DNA of 64,000 bases from Clostridia bacterium (lineage in GTDB: Bacteria > Bacillota > Clostridia > Lachnospirales > Lachnospiraceae): the NCBI GenBank assembly GCA_003249225.1, contig QKJQ01000024.1, positions 1 through 64,000 of the forward strand, written 5' to 3'. The notes beneath the pieces were generated by a model. The model searched no databases and was not told the origin of the DNA. It was given only the letters and a program-made list of their open reading frames with translations. Shown piece by piece: positions 18,050-26,933 of this stretch; position 1 is the stretch's first letter, and the number at the start of each line of letters is the position of its first letter. The translations under genes were made by a program, and so were the position numbers.

Positions 18050-19324
18050 TTACGGAAAAATTCCCTTGATTTTCTCCGCATACATCAGCCTGCGAATCGC
18101 AATGATATAGGATGCCATACGGTAAGAGCACTGGCATTCTTCCGCTACCTTTAAAAGATCCTTAAACGCAGCCTGTATGATCTCAAATAACTTTTCTTTG
18201 ATGTGTTCCTTTTCCCAGGTAAGTTCCTGAATGTTCTGTACCCATTCAAAATACGATACAATTACACCGCCGCTGTTCGCAAGAATGTCAGGAATTATTT
18301 TGATGCCGCGTCCTTCCAGAATCCGGTCTGCTTCATAAGTCGTCGGACCGTTGGCACCTTCCACGATATAGCTGCATTTTACTCTGTCTGCATTACCTTC
18401 ATGAATCTGGTTCTCAAGTGCCGCAGGAATCAGAATCTCACATTCACATTCCAGAATTTCTTCATTTGACAGATGAGTAACACCATTTTTGTTATATTCC
18501 GCTAATCTCTTCCCGCCGGCCGTGAATGCAAGAAGTTCATTCACATCAAGTCCTTCTGCACAATAAAGACCGCCGCTCACATCACTGACCGCAACCACAC
18601 AGGCACCGCGAAAATGTGCGATTCGTGCGGTATGACTTCCGACATTACCAAATCCCTGGACAGCGATCTTGCAGCCGGTAAGTTCTTTGCCTTCATGTTC
18701 CAAAAGAAGCTGTGCTGCATTAACGACACCTCGTCCTGTCGCAGAGGTCCTTCCTTTTGAACCTCCCAGTTCCACCGGCTTTCCGGTAACAACGCCTGGG
18801 CTTGGTTTGCCTTTCAGCATGCTGTAGGTATCAAGTATCCATGCCATGATCTGTGCATTGGTATTCACGTCCGGAGCCGGAATATCCGTATCTGCTCCGA
18901 TGATCGGCTCGATTGCATAGGTATAACGTCTGGTCAGCCTGCATAGCTCTCTTTCCGAAAGTTTCGAGACATCGACTTTAATGCCGCCTTTTGCACCGCC
19001 AAACGGTATGTTAACCATGGCGCACTTTAATGACATCCATACCGCAAGTGCTTTTACTTCATCAATGTTACAGTCCTGATGATAACGGATTCCTCCTTTG
19101 AATGGTCCACGGATGTTTGAGTGCTGCACACGGTACCCTTCAAACACTTCAACATGTCCGTCGTCCATTTCGACCGGAAGATAGACTTTGGTCTCCCGCT
19201 GCGGATTCTTCAGAATATCGAACATTCTCTTGTCAATCTTTCCGATATCTGCTGCTTCTTCCATAACGGCTACAACGTTCTCGTATGGATCGTATACCTT
19301 CTTTGCCTTTTCTGTGGTGCTCAT
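18050..19324 (-). CDS. Glutamate dehydrogenase (Glu/Leu/Phe/Val family)
   Basis: A 424-residue enzyme interconverting glutamate and 2-oxoglutarate plus ammonia. The substrate lysines are K100 and K112 in the PFGGAKGGI signature, and the Rossmann motif GFGNVGSH lies near 217. Length and motifs fit the NAD-linked RocG/GudB group rather than the longer NADP type; coenzyme choice is inferred. It is monocistronic, with a promoter and a leader dyad upstream and a terminator downstream. Confidence 0.93.
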   Translation of the reverse strand: MSTTEKAKKVYDPYENVVAVMEEAADIGKIDKRMFDILKNPQRETKVYLPVEMDDGHVEVFEGYRVQHSNIRGPFKGGIRYHQDCNIDEVKALAVWMSLKCAMVNIPFGGAKGGIKVDVSKLSERELCRLTRRYTYAIEPIIGADTDIPAPDVNTNAQIMAWILDTYSMLKGKPSPGVVTGKPVELGGSKGRTSATGRGVVNAAQLLLEHEGKELTGCKIAVQGFGNVGSHTARIAHFRGACVVAVSDVSGGLYCAEGLDVNELLAFTAGGKRLAEYNKNGVTHLSNEEILECECEILIPAALENQIHEGNADRVKCSYIVEGANGPTTYEADRILEGRGIKIIPDILANSGGVIVSYFEWVQNIQELTWEKEHIKEKLFEIIQAAFKDLLKVAEECQCSYRMASYIIAIRRLMYAEKIKGIFP

Positions 19325-19336
19325 CCTCGTATCCTC

Positions 19337-19363
19337 GCTTTCGTGATTTCCTACAACGAAAGC
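19337..19363. promoter_or_regulatory. Leader dyad of glutamate dehydrogenase
   Basis: GCTTTCG (19337-19343) and CGAAAGC (19357-19363) form 7-bp arms between the gdh -10 box and start codon. A further GCGAAAGC lies just upstream (19372-19379). Could be an operator or an mRNA hairpin. Confidence 0.35.
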
Positions 19364-19364
19364 T

Positions 19365-19394
19365 ATTCTATGCGAAAGCAGAGGCTAAGGTCAA
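19365..19394 (-). promoter_or_regulatory. Promoter of glutamate dehydrogenase
   Basis: On the minus strand TTGACC (19389-19394) and TAGAAT (19365-19370) are 18 bp apart, about 40 bp upstream of the ATG. Confidence 0.5.
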
Positions 19395-19470
19395 TATCCA
19401 ATAATTTTTCGCTATAAACTTGCATAATTACAGTGATTAACTTGAATTACCTGCGAAATATTCCTTTTTT

Positions 19471-19487
19471 ACTTGAATAATTCAAGT
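19471..19487. promoter_or_regulatory. Palindrome upstream of glutamate dehydrogenase
   Basis: ACTTGAATAATTCAAGT is a perfect 7-bp dyad with a 3-nt centre, and a half-site AACTTGAAT recurs at 19439-19447. It has no T-tract and lies about 80 bp upstream of the gdh -35 box, so it may be an activator or repressor site. Confidence 0.35.
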
Positions 19488-19562
19488 TGTCTTTTCGTCG
19501 GTCTATGGCAGTGCGATCTTTGTATCGTTGCATATGGACTAGTTTTATATCGGATATTGCTT

Positions 19563-20504
19563 TCATATCTGAAAGATATGACGGGTATTCTCATCGTCAT
19601 AAGATGTCACCTCATTCTGGTTACTGATGTCTAGGCAGGCTTTCTTCCATTCGGATGGTGACATATGCATACATTGTTGAAATTGCCTGTTAAAACTTGA
19701 AAGGGTCTTATATCCGACCAGTCCGGCAATCGCATGAATGGAATTCTGGTCCATGTAAATATGATGACACGCTTGGTGTATCCGATAATGCTGAATGCAC
19801 TCAAGCGGACTGTAACCTGTAATTGTTCTGAACAATTTTCTAAAATGACTTTCACTCAGCTTACAGATCCCAGCCAGTTCTGAGATAGTTATCGTTTCTG
19901 TAAAATGATTCTGTATGTACAGGAATGCATCCTGAATAACACACAGCGGGTGCAGCTCATCATTCGCACCTTTATCCTGCTCCGGTATCTGTTCAACAAT
20001 AGAAAGTACCGAAAGCAACAGTCCATTTACAGAATCCTGATACAATGCTTTCTTATTATAGAACTCTTCAAAAATCTGGCGAAGCAGACGACACAAAAGT
20101 GCCTGTTCTTTTTCACTGACTATGCCCGGACTATTGTGGGAAAAAGAAAACACATGACAAAAAGCATTGTGGCTTTTATGGAATGCTTTTAACAGAAGAT
20201 GCGGTTCAAAATACACATAGACCCATTTGCTCGGTACAATTTCGCTCACGGAAATATGCGGCTCATTCGCAAGAACAATGCTGTAATCACCTTCATTATA
20301 ATGAATTATTTTATTGTTCAGATAGACAGACCCGGATCCTGAAACACAAAACCCAATCTCTATGCAATTGTGAAAATGAAGAAATTTTGGTTCATTCATG
20401 GATACTAACCAGTTATCTCCCAAAAAAGCCACGACTGGGAAATTAACAGGAAGATTATACGGTCTGTAAATTAATGGTATTGTATCAGATAATTGATTCT
20501 GCAT
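19563..20504 (-). CDS. AraC-family regulator (second of a coupled pair)
   Basis: A 313-residue regulator with an N-terminal cupin sensing domain (FLHFHNCIEIGFCVSGSGSVYLN, the AraC_binding pattern) and a C-terminal two-HTH AraC domain ending near PSEWKKACLDI. The ATG at 20504 has a GGGAGA site five bases upstream; a GTG at 20519 in the same frame overlaps the stop of the preceding gene. It is similar in layout to its upstream neighbour, suggesting a duplication. Likely controls the divergent operon starting at 21685. Confidence 0.85.
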   Translation of the reverse strand: MQNQLSDTIPLIYRPYNLPVNFPVVAFLGDNWLVSMNEPKFLHFHNCIEIGFCVSGSGSVYLNNKIIHYNEGDYSIVLANEPHISVSEIVPSKWVYVYFEPHLLLKAFHKSHNAFCHVFSFSHNSPGIVSEKEQALLCRLLRQIFEEFYNKKALYQDSVNGLLLSVLSIVEQIPEQDKGANDELHPLCVIQDAFLYIQNHFTETITISELAGICKLSESHFRKLFRTITGYSPLECIQHYRIHQACHHIYMDQNSIHAIAGLVGYKTLSSFNRQFQQCMHMSPSEWKKACLDISNQNEVTSYDDENTRHIFQI

Positions 20505-20518
20505 GCTTTTCTCCCACA

Positions 20519-21439
20519 CTAATTTGTTGAATCAAAATTGGAATATCTCAAATTCTTCTTTATAACATGTCGTTTGCTGTTCCTGAAGTTTTGTGGATTC
20601 GTGTTCAGGATATTCCTGAAACTTCTGTTAAATGTACTGACAGACTGGAATCCGACTTCCAATGCAATGTCCAGTATGGAATCTTCTGTTCGCGTCAGAA
20701 GATCACATGCTTTTTGTATACGTAATGCATTCTGATACTGCGAAGGCGTCTGTCGCATGGAAGCACCAAACTCTTTCAAAAACTGTTTTTGATTCATGTG
20801 GCTTATTTCCGCAAGGAAGAAAGAGGATATCGTCTGCTGATAATTTTCATTCAGATAGGACACAGCCGGAAGTATTCGTGACAGTGGTTTTTTGTTGTTC
20901 TGAAAATCATTCTTCTCCATGTAATATCTTGAAAAGGAAACCATTAAACTTTGAAGGATTCCCTGAATAAAAAGCTGATAGTTACGTGGTCTTTTCAAAA
21001 GCTGCTCTTTCATCTCAAAAATAAGACCGATTTCTTTTTGAAAATCATCGATCGGGATTTTATTTGTAAAGTCAACATACCGGAACCAAAGCATTTCCGG
21101 TGGCAGACCGTTGGGATAAAAAGGTTTCAGTGCTTCCTCCGGATTAAAAAAAATATAGGAATACAACGCTGGCCCGGATGAATCTTCCGGTCGGTAGGAC
21201 AAATGTGTTGTAAATGGAGGTATAAAAAAAATATCTCCGGGTAAAAAAAAGTACTCACGACCTTCAATGCTCCATTTTTTCATGCTTTCCTCGCAGATAG
21301 CGATTTCTATGCAATTATGAAAGTGCATAAAAACAGCTTCCGATGTCGGCTCAGTTTCCTGCATCAAAAAAACAGGAAACTCATTATCAAATCGATAGGA
21401 ACGATAAATTAACGGCAGTTGTGCAGATTTATTTTGCAT
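20519..21439 (-). CDS. AraC-family regulator (first of a coupled pair)
   Basis: A 306-residue regulator with a cupin-like domain (VFMHFHNCIEIAICEES, then FLPGDIFFIPPFTTH) and a C-terminal AraC DNA-binding domain (EVGFQSVSTFNRSFRNILNTNPQNFRNS). The start at 21439 (MQNKS) was chosen for GGGAGA upstream and because it aligns with the MQNQL start of the downstream paralogue. Its start is divergent from the 21685 operon with 245 bp between. Confidence 0.85.
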   Translation of the reverse strand: MQNKSAQLPLIYRSYRFDNEFPVFLMQETEPTSEAVFMHFHNCIEIAICEESMKKWSIEGREYFFLPGDIFFIPPFTTHLSYRPEDSSGPALYSYIFFNPEEALKPFYPNGLPPEMLWFRYVDFTNKIPIDDFQKEIGLIFEMKEQLLKRPRNYQLFIQGILQSLMVSFSRYYMEKNDFQNNKKPLSRILPAVSYLNENYQQTISSFFLAEISHMNQKQFLKEFGASMRQTPSQYQNALRIQKACDLLTRTEDSILDIALEVGFQSVSTFNRSFRNILNTNPQNFRNSKRHVIKKNLRYSNFDSTN

Positions 21440-21486
21440 GGACGATTTCTCCCTCTCTCGATGATGCATCAAAACGTATTTCTGAA

Positions 21487-21515
21487 ATTATACAATAAAC
21501 CAGGACCAGGAACAA
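21487..21515 (-). promoter_or_regulatory. Promoter of the AraC pair
   Basis: On the minus strand TTGTTC (21510-21515) and a consensus TATAAT (21487-21492) are 17 bp apart, about 45 bp upstream of the first AraC start. Confidence 0.6.
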
Positions 21516-21684
21516 CAGAATACCTAAAATAGACAAAACAATACGATCATCACCGGCTCTTTTTGTATATAATTCCCAATAATCATTTCTGCACAGTTTT
21601 ATCTTGCTGCTGATAAGAAACGATGACACATCTACTTTATAATAAGCCCATGATAACAGACAAATGAAATAAAAAGGAAGGGGA

Positions 21685-22974
21685 ATGATCATGAGTTCCA
21701 TGATACAGATCATGAAAAATGAGATCGTCTGTGCTCTTGGCTGCACAGAACCAAGTGCCGTTGCGCTTGCCGTAGCCAAAGCAAGAGAGACACTGGAGGA
21801 AGACGTTGATCGTATAGAATTGTACGTAAGTCCCAATGTCCTGAAAAATGCATTGAACGTAGGAATACCAAAAACTACATTGCATGGAATTGATGTGGCG
21901 GCTGCCCTTGGCTGCATCGCCGGAAATTCTGCATACGGACTCGAAGTTCTGCAGGATGTAACCGAAAACGACATACTACTTGCAAAAGAAATGATTGCAA
22001 AAGAGCAGATAAAGATACTTCGAAAAGACTGTGATGAAAAACTATACATTCAGGCAAAATGCTTTCACAAAGAGAATTTCGCAGAAGCTGTCATTCAAAA
22101 GCTTCATACCAACATCTCTTCTGTCTGCAGGAACGATGAGGTCATTTACCTGAATGCCGAAGCTCCGGACCACGCAGCGGTCAATGGCATCTATGACCTG
22201 ACGGTCAGAGAAATTTTTGATTTTATTAGTGATGTTGATGTCCGTGAGCTATCGTTCTTAAAAGAAGTCATAGACACCAATTTGAGAATTGCAAACGAGG
22301 GCCTTCACAACACCTATGGTATGGGGGTCGGGAAGCATCTGCTTGGCAATAAACGAGTTTCTCACAAGCCAGATTTTCAGACATTTCTTGTTGCTCATAC
22401 ATCCGCCGCTGCGGATGCCAGAATGGCAGGATGCACACTTCCTGTCATGGCTACGAGCGGTAGTGGAAATCAGGGACTTACAGCATCCATTCCTGTAATA
22501 ACGGCCTGCGAATATTTGTCCTGTCCCGAAGAGATGATGTATCGTGCTCTGGCTCTTAGCGAACTGATCACCATCCATGTGAAAGAGTACATCGGAAAAC
22601 TTTCCGCACTTTGCGGATGTGCCATCGCTGCTTCTGTCGGAACGGCCTGTGGTCTGACTTATCTTTTTGGCGGCAGTTATAACAATATCGTATATGCCGT
22701 GAAAAATATGGTAGCAGACATTTCAGGGCTGATCTGTGACGGAGCCAAAGCAGGGTGTGCTCTAAAAATCGCAACATCAGTCAGTGGTGCGATCCAGTGT
22801 GCTCTATTGGCTGTTGATGGTGTCGAAGTTCCAGGCACCGACGGCATTGTATGCCCGGATGTGGAACAGACGATTCACAACCTTGGAAACCTTGGCAACA
22901 AAGGCATGATTAGTACCGACCATGTCATATTAAATATGATGCTTGAAAACAGACAAAAAGGAGATCTGCAATGA
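21685..22974 (+). CDS. UPF0597 / L-cysteine desulfidase-like protein (CyuA/YhaM family)
   Basis: A 429-residue member of the serine dehydratase-alpha related UPF0597 family, whose studied members are Fe-S enzymes that eliminate sulfide from L-cysteine to give pyruvate and ammonia. Family marks are ALGCTEPSAVALA near the N-terminus, TSGSGNQGLTASIPV in the middle, and conserved cysteines near the end (CDGAKAGCALK). AGGAAGGGG precedes the ATG. Its stop overlaps the next start (ATGA). As first gene of the run it suggests that cleavage of a cysteine or related C-S/C-O compound is central here. The exact substrate is unknown. Confidence 0.82.
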   Translation: MIMSSMIQIMKNEIVCALGCTEPSAVALAVAKARETLEEDVDRIELYVSPNVLKNALNVGIPKTTLHGIDVAAALGCIAGNSAYGLEVLQDVTENDILLAKEMIAKEQIKILRKDCDEKLYIQAKCFHKENFAEAVIQKLHTNISSVCRNDEVIYLNAEAPDHAAVNGIYDLTVREIFDFISDVDVRELSFLKEVIDTNLRIANEGLHNTYGMGVGKHLLGNKRVSHKPDFQTFLVAHTSAAADARMAGCTLPVMATSGSGNQGLTASIPVITACEYLSCPEEMMYRALALSELITIHVKEYIGKLSALCGCAIAASVGTACGLTYLFGGSYNNIVYAVKNMVADISGLICDGAKAGCALKIATSVSGAIQCALLAVDGVEVPGTDGIVCPDVEQTIHNLGNLGNKGMISTDHVILNMMLENRQKGDLQ

Positions 22975-23939
22975 CAAAAAAAGAACGAATTTACCATGCT
23001 TTCAACAACGAACCGGTGGACAAATTACCTATGGGCTTCTGGTATCATTTTTCACCGGATCAGGATCTTGGGCAACAGACCGTTGACGACCACCTTGCCC
23101 TGTATCACGAAACAGATATGGATATGATCAAAGTTATGTGTGACGGGTTTTTTGGATATCCAAATCCGTTCATCGAAACAGTGACAAACGCAAATGACTG
23201 GTTTTCCATGACGCCCCTTGGAAAAGATCATCCGTTTCTACAGGATCAGGTAGCCCGGGCAAAGGGTATCGTAAAAGGAGTAAACGGCGAATGCTGTGTG
23301 TTCTACAATGTTTTCTGTCCTATGTCGCTCATGCGATTTGGTACGAGCGAAGAACTTCTGATGAAGCATATGAAAGAGAATCCCGAAGCCGTGTGTCATG
23401 CTTTCGATGTGATTGCAGAGGATATTAAAACACTGATTTACCTTTTACTAAAAGAAGCAGGATGCGATGGGATCTATTATTGCGTTCAGAATGCAGAGGA
23501 GTTTCGTTTTACCGAAGAGGAATATAAAAAGTATGTAAGACCGGCCGAACTTGATGTTCTCAACTTTGCCAACAGTTTGAGCGAAAACAATATACTGCAC
23601 TGCTGCGGATGGGCTGGCGACAAGAACCGAGTGAGTGTCTGGAAGGACTATCCGGTAAAAGCAGTGAATTGGGCTATCTACGTAGAAGATCTCAGTCTGA
23701 AAGAGGGAAAAAACTTTTTTGGCGACTGTTGTGTTCTGGGTGGCTTCGACAATCGCAAGGAAGGTCTCCTTTATTCAGGCAGCAAAGAAGAGGTCGAGAA
23801 CGAGGTCGAAAAAATTGTACGGGAAGCAGGCACTAGAGGTATTATTCTCGGAGCCGACTGTACACTTCCCTCAGATATTAGCAAAGAACGAATTCTCTGG
23901 GTGCGTAGGAAGCTGGATGAAATGGCTTCTCATGAATAG
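22971..23939 (+). CDS. URO-D-like protein of the zinc methyltransferase type (copy 1)
   Basis: A 322-residue protein of the uroporphyrinogen decarboxylase superfamily. It carries H210-x-C212 in LHCCGW and C297 in LGADCTLP. This H-x-C...C set forms the zinc site of MtaA/CmuA-type methyltransferases and is absent from true HemE. It is also shorter than HemE. It therefore probably transfers a methyl group to or from a thiol or corrinoid, although no corrinoid protein gene is nearby. Coupled by ATGA to the desulfidase-like gene. A paralogue lies at 28832. Confidence 0.72.
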   Translation: MTKKERIYHAFNNEPVDKLPMGFWYHFSPDQDLGQQTVDDHLALYHETDMDMIKVMCDGFFGYPNPFIETVTNANDWFSMTPLGKDHPFLQDQVARAKGIVKGVNGECCVFYNVFCPMSLMRFGTSEELLMKHMKENPEAVCHAFDVIAEDIKTLIYLLLKEAGCDGIYYCVQNAEEFRFTEEEYKKYVRPAELDVLNFANSLSENNILHCCGWAGDKNRVSVWKDYPVKAVNWAIYVEDLSLKEGKNFFGDCCVLGGFDNRKEGLLYSGSKEEVENEVEKIVREAGTRGIILGADCTLPSDISKERILWVRRKLDEMASHE

Positions 23940-23990
23940 GCCGAAAAAGATTTTATCGCTGCTCTTTACGCAGCGCAGAAAAGGAGCACT

Positions 23991-24980
23991 ATGAACCATT
24001 GTGTATCAAAAGACAGATATAAGGATATGCTCTACAAACGGACCGGAAGCAGCGGACTTTTGCTTCCTGTCATGTCCCTTGGCATGTGGCACAATTTTGG
24101 AGAAGATAACTCTTATACTACTGCAAAAGAACTTGTACTGAAAAGTTTTGACCATGGAATAACACACTTTGATCTTGCCAACAATTACGGCTCTCCGGCC
24201 GGTTCTGCAGAAAGCACTTTGGGAAAGATACTAAAAAATGAGTTAATCGGCTTTCGTGATGAAATCATTCTCGCAACAAAAGCCGGCTACAGAATGTGGG
24301 AAGGACCTTACGGTGACGGTGGTTCGAAAAAATATCTCGTATCTTCCCTCGACCAAAGTCTGAAAAGACTGCAGACAGATTATGTCGACATCTTCTATCA
24401 TCATTGCCCGGATCCTGATACACCGCTTTGGGAAACGATGGATGCTCTGGCCGGAATCGTAAGGAGCGGAAAAGCATTGTACATCGGTCTGTCTAACTAC
24501 GGTCCCGACGAACTGAAAAAGGCATCGGAACTACTGGAAAGTATGGGCATTCACTGCCTGATACACCAACATCGTTATTCAATGCTGGAACGACAGGAAA
24601 AACGCCTGCTGCCGATCTTAAAGGAAAAGCAGATCGGTGCGATTGCTTTCTGTCCTCTGGCGCAAGGGTTGCTGACGAATCGTTACCTGGACGGAATACC
24701 AAAAGATTCCCGCGCAGCCGGGAGCAGTATTTTCTTAAAAGAATCAAGCATTACCGAAGAATATCTGATTATGGCAAAAGCTCTGCAGGACCTTGCCGGG
24801 AACAGAGGACAGTCTCTTGCCCAGATGGCACTGGCTTTTGCACTGGAAGACGGCGAACTGACTTCTGTAATCCTTGGTGCCAGCAGATTTTCACAGATTG
24901 AAGAAAACCTGCAGGCAATGTCGAAGCTTACCTTTACACCGGATGAAAAAGATACCATCGAAAAGCTGCTCCATTCTTAA
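23991..24980 (+). CDS. Aldo/keto reductase (YghZ/Tas-like)
   Basis: A 329-residue NAD(P)H-dependent reductase with the AKR tetrad D61, Y66, K97 and H138 visible in DLANNYG, ATKAGY and YHHCPD. The insert GPYGDGGSKKYLVSSLDQSL resembles YghZ-type L-glyceraldehyde 3-phosphate reductases. AAGGAGC precedes the ATG. It lies 51 bp after the URO-D gene and before the binding protein, so it probably reduces an aldehyde or ketone arising from the imported substrate. Confidence 0.87.
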   Translation: MNHCVSKDRYKDMLYKRTGSSGLLLPVMSLGMWHNFGEDNSYTTAKELVLKSFDHGITHFDLANNYGSPAGSAESTLGKILKNELIGFRDEIILATKAGYRMWEGPYGDGGSKKYLVSSLDQSLKRLQTDYVDIFYHHCPDPDTPLWETMDALAGIVRSGKALYIGLSNYGPDELKKASELLESMGIHCLIHQHRYSMLERQEKRLLPILKEKQIGAIAFCPLAQGLLTNRYLDGIPKDSRAAGSSIFLKESSITEEYLIMAKALQDLAGNRGQSLAQMALAFALEDGELTSVILGASRFSQIEENLQAMSKLTFTPDEKDTIEKLLHS

Positions 24981-25076
24981 AATAAGTTTCATCTGTCAAC
25001 AACCGGCACCAACACGCAAAGACAGGAAACCTGCTGCGTGATCATGCAAATATATACGAAGAAAGGGAAGATACTT

Positions 25077-26801
25077 ATGAAAAAAACAAAGAAACTGAAT
25101 GCTCTCTTACTTGCAATCGCATTAATGTCATCCTTGCTTTTCTACGGATGTGGAGGGACATCGGCAGAATCAACAGGATCAAACGATGCAGCCGCTTCTG
25201 CAACACCCTCCGGTTCGACCGATTCTGCCGGAACAGGAACATCAGCAGGCGGAACTGCCACAACAACAGATACAGAAACTGCCTCCGCAAAAATAGCAGA
25301 TGGTGATGTTACCCTTACGATCTTCTGTGATTTTCCGGATGCTGCAAGAGCCTACTACACGGATCTTGGTGATAATCCTGTCGTACAGCAGATGGAAGAA
25401 GAAACCGGTCTGACACTTGAATTCATCCATGCACCTTCCGGTGATGACGGTTCTTACTTCCAGATGCTTCTTGCTTCCGGAGATCTTCCTGATATTATGA
25501 AAACGAACCTTTTTGAAACGACCTACCCAGGTGGTGTTGAAGGTGCGATCGAAGATGGTATTCTCTACAATGTGACCGACCTGGTAAATGAATATGCTAC
25601 GAATTTCCAGACACTTGTAAATGAAAGCGGCGATCCCGACGTTCTCAGGAAAATCACCGGTGATAACGGCAGTATCATAAAGTTCGGTACGACCTGGCTT
25701 CCTGAAACAGATAACAATAAAATCTTCAACGGATTTATTGTTCGTCAGGACTGGCTTGATGCTTATGGACTTGAAGCACCCGTGACTCTGGATGATTACA
25801 CCAATGTACTGCGTGTCTTCAAAGAAAATGGTGTCCAGATTCCCCTTGCCTTATGTCAGTTCAACCAGGCTCAGTTCAGTGCAAATAACCCGATCGCATC
25901 GGCCTTTGGTGTCTCTGTACTTGACTTTGATCTTGATGCCGAGGGTAATGTGAACTACTGCAGAACACAGGATGGCTATAAAGAATTCCTTACTGTTCTA
26001 AGTCAATGGGCAGAAGAAGGACTGATCGATACCGACTTTATCAGCCGTACCATCTCCGACTCCCTGAAACTCTTTGAGAATGGTACCGCCGGTATGTGTT
26101 TTGCTCATACGTATAATGTTAAAGAAGCTGTAACGGCAGGTGCCGCTATTGATCCGAACTTCAAGATCACAGCTTGTGAACAGCCACGTATCAATGCCGA
26201 TGACACAACTCATATGTCAAAGATCACAAGTTCCATCAACGCAAATTCCTATCAGGTTTCCGCAAGCAGCAAATACCCGGAAGAAGCTGTCAAGTTCATA
26301 GACTACCTGATGAGTCCTGAGATTCTTCTTCTGACCGCATGGGGCACGAACAACGAAGACTGCGTAACCTATACAGAAGATGCCGACGGAACCAGAACCT
26401 TTACCGATCTGGTCACGAACAATCCGGATGGTCTTGACTATAACACTGTACGTTCTCTATACATGTGTGCACCGCTTCAGGTCAAATACGATGAACAAAT
26501 GGAAGCTGCCCAGTACAGCCTTGATGAATGTCATCAGTCCTGGGCTGCCTGGGGTACGAACAATGATGCAGCTTACCGCCTTCCGATCTATCTGACCTAC
26601 ACCATTGATGAATCCAAAGAACTGGCAGACATTAAAACTAAACTTTCCAACTATTCTGATGAGAAAGTATACCGGTTCATATTTGGTGAAGAAAGTCTGG
26701 ATACCGAATGGGATTCTTTTGTATCTGAATTAAAGGATCTTGGCAGTGAGCGAGGAGAAGAAATCTGTAAAGCAGCTTACGACAGATATCTTTCACGTTA
26801 A
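25077..26801 (+). CDS. Extracellular solute-binding lipoprotein
   Basis: A 574-residue binding protein. The start at 25077 follows AAAGGGAAG and gives a clean signal: KKTKK, hydrophobic core, then lipobox FYGC near residue 22, followed by a Ser/Thr/Ala/Gly-rich linker. It is related to LplA-type sugar-binding proteins but only distantly to the two in the uronide locus. It is the receptor for the two permeases that follow, from which it is separated by a strong hairpin. Confidence 0.86.
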   Translation: MKKTKKLNALLLAIALMSSLLFYGCGGTSAESTGSNDAAASATPSGSTDSAGTGTSAGGTATTTDTETASAKIADGDVTLTIFCDFPDAARAYYTDLGDNPVVQQMEEETGLTLEFIHAPSGDDGSYFQMLLASGDLPDIMKTNLFETTYPGGVEGAIEDGILYNVTDLVNEYATNFQTLVNESGDPDVLRKITGDNGSIIKFGTTWLPETDNNKIFNGFIVRQDWLDAYGLEAPVTLDDYTNVLRVFKENGVQIPLALCQFNQAQFSANNPIASAFGVSVLDFDLDAEGNVNYCRTQDGYKEFLTVLSQWAEEGLIDTDFISRTISDSLKLFENGTAGMCFAHTYNVKEAVTAGAAIDPNFKITACEQPRINADDTTHMSKITSSINANSYQVSASSKYPEEAVKFIDYLMSPEILLLTAWGTNNEDCVTYTEDADGTRTFTDLVTNNPDGLDYNTVRSLYMCAPLQVKYDEQMEAAQYSLDECHQSWAAWGTNNDAAYRLPIYLTYTIDESKELADIKTKLSNYSDEKVYRFIFGEESLDTEWDSFVSELKDLGSERGEEICKAAYDRYLSR

Positions 26802-26843
26802 GAAACGTACCCTATTGTTGTATTTTTGAAACATAAATAAACC

Positions 26844-26900
26844 AAAGAAAGGTTCCATGAAGCGTGACTGCGGATGAATTTATTCATGGGACCTTTCTTT
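26844..26900 (+). terminator. Intercistronic hairpin between binding protein and permeases
   Basis: Positions 26844-26861 and 26883-26900 pair over 18 bp with a single G-U, with a 21-nt loop. There is only a weak T-run after it. It probably stabilises the upstream message or partly terminates transcription, so that more binding protein than permease is made. Confidence 0.65.
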
Positions 26901-26933
26901 CCTGTTAAATTGCAGCCGGGAGGTTATAGTAAA

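Noticed and set aside
22971..23939. True uroporphyrinogen decarboxylase (hemE)
   Set aside because: The H-x-C...C zinc motif, shorter length and lack of other heme genes argue against it.
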